Origin: Streptomyces griseus
Lineage (GTDB): Bacteria; Bacteroidota; Bacteroidia; Chitinophagales; Chitinophagaceae
NCBI GenBank assembly: GCA_943323705.2
Contig: CALPIT020000173.1
Coordinates: 1-5,401 of the forward strand
Direction of reading: 5' to 3'
Length of the DNA: 5,401 nt
The position numbers and the translations under genes were made by a program. Position 1 is the first letter of the stretch. Each line of letters begins with the position of its first letter. This document shows, piece after piece, positions 1-5,401 of this stretch. The notes below the pieces were generated by a model, which was not told the DNA's origin, did not search any database, and worked only from the letters and a program-made list of their open reading frames with translations.

Positions 1-1052
1 AAAGAATTAATCGTCAGATTCCCTGAATAAGTCCCTCGACGTATGTTAAACACAACAGGACAACTAATCCCTCCTAAATTCAATGCAGTAACAGCATCTG
101 ATACCGTAGGAAAATCAGGATTCGAACCCCCGACTGTATATACTCCACAAAGCGGAGCATAAAGAGTTATTGTCCTTTTAGAAGTATCATTTTGTGTATT
201 TAAATCGGAGTTATTATTTGGATTTGAAGTCCACGCAATTATGTTCACAGGAGAACCACCAATAAAATTATAATTACCGACAACTATGTTATTAGAAACC
301 GAATCAAAGGGAATTTGACCGGCCCAATTGTAAGGCTGCTGAAGAATACCATTAACAGACCAATTAATTATTACATTATTGATTGTTGTGAGTCCAAAAT
401 TCTTAATACTAACTTTTACGGGTACTATTCCTGCAGCTTGAGATTGTGTGATTGGAGATGTAATAGACAAAAGAGAAATATCACGAAGTAAAGGTGCATA
501 AATTTTTATATTATCAACAGCCCAATAAAGAGAACTATCTCCTTCCCATCTGAATCTTATTTTTGCATTTGTAACACCTCCAACATATTGGCTTATATTA
601 AATAATCTCCTCTCGGGGTTATTTGTACTATCCGAAAATAAAAATATATTATTCCAAAAAACTCCATTAAATACATCTACATATCCCCTGCCTCCATTAC
701 CCGCTACAAAATAATGATCAAATTGAAACAGAATATTTTGACTCACAGAAGCATCAAAATATTTTGATTCCAATATTGAAACTTCAGGACCTCCTGATGA
801 ACTGTAATTCCTCGAATCAAAAATTGCAAATTTTGGACTAACTGGATAATTAACAATTCTATTACCAGGATTGTCAAAATGCCATAAGTCAGTTGTCGCA
901 CCAGTTTGAATTATATTACTCCACCCATTCGGTGGCGTCGTTCCATTTGCCGAAGAAAAATCTTCATTCAATATGTAAACCTGTGCATTCGCACTAACAG
1001 TTAACAACAACATAGCAATAACAACGCTAAAAAGCGAAAGTGTTTTTTTCAT
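1..1052 (-). CDS. Secreted multidomain surface protein, choice-of-anchor J / beta-helix type (3' end outside window)
   Basis: The frame is open from ATG at 1052-1050 to the left edge, giving 350 complete codons without a stop; the gene continues beyond position 1. Residues 1-23 form a signal peptide: charged MKKT, a hydrophobic core, and a likely signal peptidase I site after ANA (21-23), with mature Gln24. Residues about 28-186 resemble the choice-of-anchor J (cleaved-adhesin, MAM-like) fold, opening with EDFSS and PPNGW and closing with WAVDNIKIY (177-185). Residues about 191-297 look like a CARDB/Ig-like beta domain (KVSIKNFG, then INWSVNG). From C302 the pattern YTVGG, PDFPTVSDAVTAL, then FNIRRGTY (335-342) is the entry usually seen before right-handed beta-helix repeats in Bacteroidota surface proteins. 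Such proteins normally end in a type IX secretion signal, which would lie outside the window. Its role (adhesion or polymer binding) is inferred. It is transcribed divergently from the operon at 1410. Confidence 0.85.
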   Translation of the reverse strand, partial: MKKTLSLFSVVIAMLLLTVSANAQVYILNEDFSSANGTTPPNGWSNIIQTGATTDLWHFDNPGNRIVNYPVSPKFAIFDSRNYSSSGGPEVSILESKYFDASVSQNILFQFDHYFVAGNGGRGYVDVFNGVFWNNIFLFSDSTNNPERRLFNISQYVGGVTNAKIRFRWEGDSSLYWAVDNIKIYAPLLRDISLLSITSPITQSQAAGIVPVKVSIKNFGLTTINNVIINWSVNGILQQPYNWAGQIPFDSVSNNIVVGNYNFIGGSPVNIIAWTSNPNNNSDLNTQNDTSKRTITLYAPLCGVYTVGGSNPDFPTVSDAVTALNLGGISCPVVFNIRRGTYSGNLTINS

Positions 1053-1059
1053 ATATAAA

Positions 1060-1107
1060 TTGTAAGTGTATTCAAAACTTAACATGTACTTCTTGTAAGT
1101 CCATGCA
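1060..1107. repeat. Degenerate direct repeat upstream of the secreted-protein gene
   Basis: TTGTAAGTGTATTCA (1060-1074) and TTGTAAGTCCATGCA (1093-1107) match at 12 of 15 positions, including an unbroken TTGTAAGT. They start 33 bases apart, about three helical turns. Both lie in the leader/promoter region of the minus-strand gene starting at 1052. A pair of binding sites for one regulator is possible, but chance is not excluded. Confidence 0.3.
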
Positions 1108-1361
1108 TTTTCAAAAAATGTGGGAAGGGAATTCGGTGCTTTACAGGTATTGGGGCCCGCAATCTAATCACAACACCTCAAATACAATCACATTTTGATA
1201 CCTCTTATTTAAAATGTGTACAAATTAATAATATGTGTGAATAAGGCAATGAGTATATCACTTTTTGATGGACTACCAAAAACTCAAATGTATCCACTTC
1301 TTAATTGTGACAATCTTTCGGCTTCTTCAAATTAAACCCAATAAATCCTCCCCAACTTTCA

Positions 1362-1391
1362 TTGCCCACTCATTTTTTTTATTGATATTTG
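1362..1391 (+). promoter_or_regulatory. Putative Bacteroidota-type promoter of the 1410 operon
   Basis: TTG at 1362-1364 and GATATTTG at 1384-1391 are separated by 19 bases. The Bacteroidota housekeeping promoter is described as a -33 TTTG/TTG and a -7 TAnnTTTG about this far apart; here the -7 matches at all but its first fixed position. Transcription would start near 1397-1400, leaving a leader of only about 10-13 bases before the ATG at 1410. The call rests on motif match and position only. Confidence 0.35.
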
Positions 1392-1409
1392 CCTAATCTT
1401 ATAGTAATA

Positions 1410-2666
1410 ATGAAGGTTTTAATCAAACAAGCACACATTATTTGTCAGGGTTCCCCTTACAACAACTCCGTTAAAGACATTCTCATTTCAAATGGTATCA
1501 TTCAAGAAATTGATGATCACATTGAAGTTGCAGCTGACCACCTAGTCAGTCACGACAACTTACATGTAAGTATTGGATGGATGGATGTTTTTGCTCATTT
1601 CTCCGACCCTGGTCACGAAGAAAGAGAATCCATTGCAACCGGAGCCGCTGCCGCTGCCGCAGGTGGTTTCACCGATGTGATGATCATTCCAAATACACAT
1701 CCTGTAGTTTGCAATAAATCTCAAGTAGAATATATTAATAGTAAATCTGCTGAATTGCCAGTAACCATTCATCCTATTGGCGCGGTTACTAAAAATGCTG
1801 AAGGTAAAGAATTGGCTGAAATGTATGATATGCATGATTCGGGTGCCATCGCATTTTCAGACGGATTGAACAGTATTCAGCAAGCTAACATCATGACCAA
1901 AGCTTTACAATATGTGCTGGCCAATGATAAAGTCATCATTCAAATACCGGATGAGAAATCTATCTCAGCACATGGATTGGTAAATGAAGGAATCGTTAGT
2001 ACGAAAATGGGATTACCCGGCAAACCTGCCATTGCAGAAGAGCTGATGATCATGAGAGATATTGAATTGCTAAAATACACGGGATCCAAATTACACATAA
2101 CGGGAATCTCTACACGAAAATCTGTTGAACTGATTGCCGCTGCTAAAAAAGCAGGATTACAAATTACTTGTTCCGCAACACCATACCATTGTTATTTCAG
2201 TGACGAAGATCTTGCTGGCTATGACACCAACCTTAAAGTGAATCCTCCTTTGAGAAATCAAGACGACAAAACAGCCATTCGTGAAGCATTAAACAACGGA
2301 ACTATTGACTGTATTGCCTCTCATCATATTCCATTGAATTGGGACGATAAAACTTGTGAGTTTGAATATGCTAAATACGGTATGACCGGACTTGAAAATG
2401 TGTTCAGCGTTTTTAACAGTATCTTCATTAACCTCGAACATTTAATCAACAATCTTACCATTCACCCTAGACATATTTTTGGATTACCCATGCCAAGAAT
2501 TGAAGAAAATGCAGAGGCCTGTTTGACTTTATTTCAACCGGAAGAAACTTATACTTTCGAAGCTTCTCAAATTCGTTCCAAAGCTCGCAACAATCCTTTT
2601 ATTGGAAAACAACTCGAAGGAAAAGTAGTTGGCATATTTAATAAAGGAAAATTTGTTGCCCCTTAA
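1410..2666 (+). CDS. Dihydroorotase-family (PyrC-like) protein, probably catalytically degenerate
   Basis: This 418-residue amidohydrolase-fold protein has the normal length of class I dihydroorotase, which closes N-carbamoyl-aspartate to dihydroorotate in pyrimidine synthesis. Family landmarks are clear: a small N-terminal beta part, GAAAAAAGGFTDV (78-90), PNTHPV (94-99), AEGKELAEM (130-138), VNEGIVST (191-198), GLPGKP (201-206), DTNLKVNPPLR (272-282) and NGTIDCIAS (296-304). The catalytic set is mostly lost. The HxH..R motif reads DVFAHFSDPG (59-68), so the first His is Phe and the substrate Arg is Ser. The later metal His positions appear as Gln178 and Gly232, TPHH reads TPYH (257-260), and the catalytic Asp position is His305. 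His63, Asp151 and Asn95 remain. I infer a non-catalytic or changed-function paralogue; databases may still call it dihydroorotase (pyrC). ATG 1410 is preferred over in-frame TTG 1389 because family proteins begin with this beta strand and the TTG overlaps the putative -7 element. Confidence 0.88.
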   Translation: MKVLIKQAHIICQGSPYNNSVKDILISNGIIQEIDDHIEVAADHLVSHDNLHVSIGWMDVFAHFSDPGHEERESIATGAAAAAAGGFTDVMIIPNTHPVVCNKSQVEYINSKSAELPVTIHPIGAVTKNAEGKELAEMYDMHDSGAIAFSDGLNSIQQANIMTKALQYVLANDKVIIQIPDEKSISAHGLVNEGIVSTKMGLPGKPAIAEELMIMRDIELLKYTGSKLHITGISTRKSVELIAAAKKAGLQITCSATPYHCYFSDEDLAGYDTNLKVNPPLRNQDDKTAIREALNNGTIDCIASHHIPLNWDDKTCEFEYAKYGMTGLENVFSVFNSIFINLEHLINNLTIHPRHIFGLPMPRIEENAEACLTLFQPEETYTFEASQIRSKARNNPFIGKQLEGKVVGIFNKGKFVAP

Positions 2667-2668
2667 TT

Positions 2669-3160
2669 ATGCAAAACATCAGCTCCCGAAATAAAGGCAT
2701 TATTGTTTCAATTGTAATGATTGCCTTATCAATGATTTCCTATTTTACACTGTCTGAAAATCGTCAGTTTATTTCCCGTTATATAATTATGGCTGTTTTT
2801 ATAGCAGGTTTGTTTTGGACAATTCATGACTATAAAAAAACAAATGAAATTGTCGATATTAAAACATATTTCAATGAAGGCTTTAAAAACTTTATTGTAG
2901 TTAGTTTTTTCATGGCCATTTATACATTTATTTTTTTTAAGATTTTTCCGTTGCCATTTGAATATGAGAATTTTATCAACACCAATAAAAAACAATTACT
3001 TGAGCAAGGCAATAGAACTCCGGCTGAGATTGAAGAAAATGCAAACCAATGGAAGAATTATTTTGTACCGTTGATTTTATCTATTTATAATTTTACATTT
3101 CTGATAATGGGGGCCTTGGTCAGCGGAATCCTTGCCTATATATATGGCAAGAAAAAATAA
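2669..3160 (+). CDS. DUF4199 family four-helix membrane protein
   Basis: The product is 163 residues with four hydrophobic segments at about 11-27, 36-53, 74-94 and 132-157. Between helices 2 and 3 is a soluble stretch with TYFNEGFKNF (66-75). Between helices 3 and 4 is a polar, charged, probably helical loop (about 98-130) containing NRTPAEIEENA (115-125). Size, helix layout and the Phe-x-x-Gly-Phe-Lys stretch before helix 3 fit DUF4199, a Bacteroidota inner-membrane family of unknown function. It begins two bases after the stop codon of the dihydroorotase-like gene, so the two are almost certainly co-transcribed and may be translationally coupled. The C terminus is basic (GKKK), which would suit a cytoplasmic end. 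No catalytic motif is visible and no function can be assigned. Its place before a membrane-bound glycosyltransferase suggests an envelope role, by context only. Confidence 0.85.
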   Translation: MQNISSRNKGIIVSIVMIALSMISYFTLSENRQFISRYIIMAVFIAGLFWTIHDYKKTNEIVDIKTYFNEGFKNFIVVSFFMAIYTFIFFKIFPLPFEYENFINTNKKQLLEQGNRTPAEIEENANQWKNYFVPLILSIYNFTFLIMGALVSGILAYIYGKKK

Positions 3161-3196
3161 CTTACTTTAGTGTCACAATAATTAAAGCGAATCAAC

Positions 3197-4138
3197 ATGG
3201 ATGTGTCAATTGTAATACCACTCTATAATGAAGATGAATCACTGACTGAATTATCTGCCTGGATTGAACGCGTTGTGAATGCTCATCAATTGTCTTACGA
3301 AATCATTATGATTGATGATGGTAGTACCGATAATTCCTGGAATGTAATCGAACAATTAAGAGCCAATAACTCCAATATAAAAGGCATAAAATTTCAACGC
3401 AATTACGGAAAAAGTGCAGCGTTAAACGAAGGTTTCAAAGCAGCTCAGGGACAAGTCATCATAACAATGGACGCCGATATGCAGGACAGTCCTGATGAAA
3501 TTCCTGAACTCAGAAAAATGATTCTCGATGGTAATTATGATATAGTGAGTGGATGGAAGAAAAAAAGATATGACAATGCCGTCACCAAAAATCTACCCAG
3601 CAAATTATTCAATGCTGCTGCCAGAAAAATGAGCGGTATCAAATTAAATGATTTTAACTGTGGGTTAAAAGCCTACAAATACAAAGTGGTAAAAAGCATT
3701 GAAGTATATGGAGAGATGCACCGATATGTTCCCGTGCTAGCCAAATGGGCAGGATTCAGAAAAGTGGGTGAAAAAGTGGTAGAGCATCGTGCCAGAAAAT
3801 ATGGAGTCACTAAATTTGGATGGGATCGTTTTATCAATGGATTCCTCGACCTGATGTCGATATTCTTTGTAGGCAAGTTCGGTAAACGCCCTATGCACTT
3901 TTTTGGTTTATGGGGAACCGTTTCCTTTATGTTTGGCTTGCTGGTATTTGTTTACCTTACCATTTCAAAATTCTTTTTTGATGTAACGGGCATGACTCAA
4001 CGCCCGCTGTTTTTCTTTGCCATATTGGCGATGATAATAGGAACACAATTATTTCTTTCTGGTTTTATCGGCGAATTGATTGCCCGCAATTCTCCTGAAA
4101 GAAATCATTATTTGATTGAACAAAAACTAGGATTATAA
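3197..4138 (+). CDS. GT2 glycosyltransferase, polyprenol-phosphate sugar transferase type (DPM1/ArnC/GtrB-like)
   Basis: The 313-residue protein has an N-terminal GT-A domain and two C-terminal membrane helices (about 235-257 and 269-292). Motifs in order are VIPLYNE (6-12), the nucleotide-binding DDGSTD (40-45), FQRNYGKSAALNEGF (66-80), and the metal-binding Asp-x-Asp in MDADMQDSP (91-99). HRARKYGVTKFGW (197-209) is the Arg-rich acceptor loop typical of dolichol- or undecaprenyl-phosphate sugar transferases. The family moves a sugar from a nucleotide donor to a polyprenyl phosphate on the cytoplasmic face of the inner membrane; the flipped lipid-sugar then serves as donor outside. Length and two-helix layout match GtrB/ArnC-like members. 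The sugar cannot be read from the sequence. A 36-base gap separates it from the DUF4199 gene, and the next glycosyltransferase follows 15 bases after its stop. All catalytic motifs look intact. Confidence 0.9.
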   Translation: MDVSIVIPLYNEDESLTELSAWIERVVNAHQLSYEIIMIDDGSTDNSWNVIEQLRANNSNIKGIKFQRNYGKSAALNEGFKAAQGQVIITMDADMQDSPDEIPELRKMILDGNYDIVSGWKKKRYDNAVTKNLPSKLFNAAARKMSGIKLNDFNCGLKAYKYKVVKSIEVYGEMHRYVPVLAKWAGFRKVGEKVVEHRARKYGVTKFGWDRFINGFLDLMSIFFVGKFGKRPMHFFGLWGTVSFMFGLLVFVYLTISKFFFDVTGMTQRPLFFFAILAMIIGTQLFLSGFIGELIARNSPERNHYLIEQKLGL

Positions 4139-4153
4139 AACAGCATCCTGCAA

Positions 4154-5299
4154 TTGTCATCAACTTCTAAAAATATCATCATCATTGGTCCTGCTCATCC
4201 GTTACGAGGTGGATTGGCTTCGTATAATGAAAGACTGGCCAAAGCCTTTATCGATCAGGGACATCATTGCGAAATCTACACTTTTTCATTACAATATCCA
4301 GGATTTTTGTTTCCGGGCACTACACAATTTTCTACCGAACCAGCTCCTGAAAATGTAACCATTCATGTCGACATCAATTCTGTAAATCCTCTCAATTGGA
4401 TTAGCGTTGGAAATAAACTGAAACATATAAAACCCGATATCATCATTGTTAGATATTGGCTTCCTTTCATGGGACCTTGCCTAGGCACCATTTTGCGAAA
4501 AGTAAAAAAGAACCATCACACAAAAATCATTTGCATTGCCGATAACATCATCCCGCATGAAAAAAGAATCGGAGATGTTGCATTTACAAACTACTTCATC
4601 AAACCTATCGACGCTTTTGTTACGATGAGTAAAAAAGTGCTGGAAGATTTACAAAATATTGATGCTTCAAAAAAAGCTAAATTCGTTCCGCATCCTTTGT
4701 ATGATAATTTTGGAGAAAAGATTTCAAAACAAGAAGCGAGAAAAAAAATTGGCATTGAAGACGATGTGAAGATTATTTTATTCTTTGGCTTTATCAGAAA
4801 ATACAAAGGACTTGATTTGTTGTTTGAAGCCATAAAACTGTTGAAAGAAAAGTCTGCCATTGGCAACATGAAATTCCTCATTGCCGGTGAATTCTACGAA
4901 GACAGAAAGAGTTATGATGAACAAATTGAAAAGCTTGACATCAAAAATGAACTGATTTTAAGAACAGATTTTATTCCAGATAGTGAAGTCAAAAATTATT
5001 TATGCGCTGCGGATGTAGTGATTCAACCTTACAGAAATGCCACACAAAGCGGCGTAACTCCCCTTGCCTATCATTTTGAAATACCGATGATCGTTACCAA
5101 TGTTGGCGGCCTACCTTCACTGGTTCCTGATGGAAAAGTTGGCTTGATTGCCGAGCCCAATCCTTTAGACATTGCCAAGAGAATAATGGATTATTTTGCC
5201 ATTGGTGCTGACTATTTTGTACCATTTCTCATCGAAGAAAAAAAGAAATACAGTTGGGACGTGATGGTTAACGAAATCCTTGAACTTTCTGCCACATAA
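4154..5299 (+). CDS. GT4-like (GT-B fold) glycosyltransferase
   Basis: The product is 381 residues, a normal length for a two-domain GT-B enzyme. The N-terminal domain opens with strand KNIIIIG and the Gly-rich acceptor loop GPAHPLRGG (12-20). It continues with YTFSLQYP (42-49), INPLNW-like NSVNPLNW (75-82), LPFMGPCLGT (103-112) and IADNIIPHEKR (128-138). The C-terminal nucleotide-sugar domain has the strand ILFFGFIRKYKGLD (208-221), whose Arg215/Lys218 suit diphosphate binding, then IAGEFYE (243-249) and QPYRNATQSGV (291-301) near the donor site. The usual GT4 EX7E motif is not in canonical form; ATQSG takes its place. The start is TTG at 4154: there is no in-frame ATG before the conserved N-terminal strand, and the preceding gene's stop lies in the same frame at 4136-4138. 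It probably acts in the cytoplasm in envelope glycan assembly; donor and acceptor are unknown. Confidence 0.88.
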   Translation: MSSTSKNIIIIGPAHPLRGGLASYNERLAKAFIDQGHHCEIYTFSLQYPGFLFPGTTQFSTEPAPENVTIHVDINSVNPLNWISVGNKLKHIKPDIIIVRYWLPFMGPCLGTILRKVKKNHHTKIICIADNIIPHEKRIGDVAFTNYFIKPIDAFVTMSKKVLEDLQNIDASKKAKFVPHPLYDNFGEKISKQEARKKIGIEDDVKIILFFGFIRKYKGLDLLFEAIKLLKEKSAIGNMKFLIAGEFYEDRKSYDEQIEKLDIKNELILRTDFIPDSEVKNYLCAADVVIQPYRNATQSGVTPLAYHFEIPMIVTNVGGLPSLVPDGKVGLIAEPNPLDIAKRIMDYFAIGADYFVPFLIEEKKKYSWDVMVNEILELSAT

Positions 5300-5355
5300 A
5301 CATAATCGCTAATCTGCTATAAAAATCAAGTAAATTTCAATAATTTGCAATCCTT

Positions 5356-5401
5356 ATGATTTACAGAAGTAAAGCTCCACTCAGGATTGGATTGGCCGGC
5401 G
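5356..5401 (+). CDS. GHMP-family sugar kinase, N terminus only (HddA-like; runs off right edge)
   Basis: ATG at 5356 opens a frame that is still open at the window end after 15 codons: MIYRSKAPLRIGLAG plus one base. The pattern R-(S/A)-x-(A/T)-P-L-R-I-x-x-A-G is the conserved first beta strand and turn of GHMP small-molecule kinases. The RSKAPLRI form is the one I know from D-glycero-D-manno-heptose 7-phosphate kinase (HddA) and related sugar kinases; the next residues would be expected to be Gly-Gly-Thr-Asp. It lies 56 bases after the GT4 gene, same strand, so probably the same operon. If HddA-like, it would phosphorylate the anomeric carbon of a heptose phosphate for nucleotide-heptose synthesis and so feed the upstream transferases. 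With only 15 residues visible, the family is fairly sure and the substrate is not. Confidence 0.72.
   Translation, partial: MIYRSKAPLRIGLAG

Larger units (their letters stand above)
1053..1409. other. Divergent intergenic region, no supported gene
   Basis: These 357 bases separate the minus-strand secreted protein from the plus-strand operon, so they should carry the promoters of both. They are AT-rich. I see a plausible promoter at the right end and a degenerate direct repeat at the left end, both listed separately. The longest plus-strand reading frame I noticed (1249-1335, 28 codons) resembles nothing I know. There is no tRNA-like fold and no long GC-rich hairpin followed by a T run. An 11-base palindrome, ATTGT-G-ACAAT, sits at 1304-1314; its arms are too short to call an operator. 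Confidence 0.7.

Noticed and set aside
1073..1082. Possible minus-strand -7 element (TTAAGTTTTG) for the secreted-protein gene
   Set aside because: It misses the TAnnTTTG pattern and has no TTG at the expected upstream distance; the nearest is about 31 bases away.
1249..1335. A 28-codon plus-strand reading frame (MSISLFDGLPKTQ...) in the divergent intergenic region
   Set aside because: It is short, has no recognisable similarity, no promoter or ribosome-site support and no signal peptide; frames of this length are expected by chance in AT-rich DNA.
1641..1664. Run of GCC/GCT/GCA codons encoding six Ala, looking like a small tandem repeat
   Set aside because: The Ala-rich helix before GGFT is a normal conserved part of dihydroorotases, not an expansion.
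1560..1835. Minus-strand 91-codon open frame antisense to the dihydroorotase-like gene
   Set aside because: It lies wholly inside a clear family gene; its composition (Cys-Gly-Ser-Gly repeats opposite the Ala-rich run, low-complexity Phe/Ile) is what antisense translation of that gene gives.
2729..2995. Minus-strand 88-codon open frame antisense to the DUF4199 gene
   Set aside because: It is a shadow of the hydrophobic plus-strand gene, rich in Lys/Asn/Cys with no domain pattern.
3163..3170. TACTTTAG between the DUF4199 and GT2 genes as an internal promoter
   Set aside because: It has one mismatch to TAnnTTTG and the nearest upstream TTG (3132-3134) is 28 bases away, too far for the usual spacing.
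3165..3187. CTTTA/TAAAG inverted repeat between the DUF4199 and GT2 genes as a terminator
   Set aside because: Arms are only five AT-rich pairs with a 13-base loop and no following T run; it would not form a stable hairpin.
3673..3876. Minus-strand 67-codon open frame antisense to the GT2 gene
   Set aside because: It overlaps conserved GT2 motifs on the other strand and has no features of its own.
4591..4881. Minus-strand 96-codon open frame antisense to the GT4 gene
   Set aside because: It sits opposite conserved GT4 sequence; the Ser/Phe/Lys-rich composition is typical of antisense translation of AT-rich coding DNA.
5300..5355. The 56-base gap before the GHMP kinase as a promoter or terminator (TAATTTGC at 5342-5349)
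   Set aside because: The motif is one base out of register with TAnnTTTG, no upstream TTG is present, and no hairpin is seen; read-through from the GT4 gene is simpler.

Overview
The window looks like a chromosomal segment of a Bacteroidota bacterium, probably of the Chitinophagia/Sphingobacteriia/Saprospiria type. It is AT-rich and has no Shine-Dalgarno sequence ahead of any gene start. It carries a divergently transcribed secreted protein with a 'choice-of-anchor J' head of the kind exported by type IX secretion. It also carries a DUF4199 membrane protein, a family I know mainly from this phylum. The assignment rests on protein character and layout, not on a marker gene.

Positions 1-1052 (minus strand) hold the N-terminal 350 codons of a large secreted or surface protein. 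It has a signal peptide, a MAM/jelly-roll-like adhesin domain, a CARDB-like beta domain, and the start of what looks like a right-handed beta-helix region. The gene runs off the left edge. Positions 1053-1409 are a divergent intergenic region without a supported gene. It contains a plausible Bacteroidota-type promoter just before the plus-strand operon and a degenerate direct repeat just before the minus-strand gene.

From 1410 to the right edge, five plus-strand genes lie close together and probably form one operon: (1) a dihydroorotase-family protein that has lost most of its metal-binding and catalytic residues; (2) a small four-helix DUF4199 membrane protein, 2 bases downstream; (3) a GT2 polyprenol-phosphate-type glycosyltransferase with two C-terminal membrane helices; (4) a GT4/GT-B glycosyltransferase that starts at TTG; (5) the first 15 codons of a GHMP kinase whose start resembles sugar kinases of the HddA (heptose-7-phosphate kinase) type.

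Taken together, genes 3-5 point to synthesis of a cell-envelope glycan: a lipid-linked sugar donor, a cytoplasmic transferase, and phosphorylation of a sugar precursor. Gene 1 is better read as a non-catalytic relative of dihydroorotase than as the enzyme of pyrimidine synthesis. Its link to an envelope operon is the most interesting point in the window. No RNA gene, CRISPR array, insertion sequence or convincing terminator was seen.
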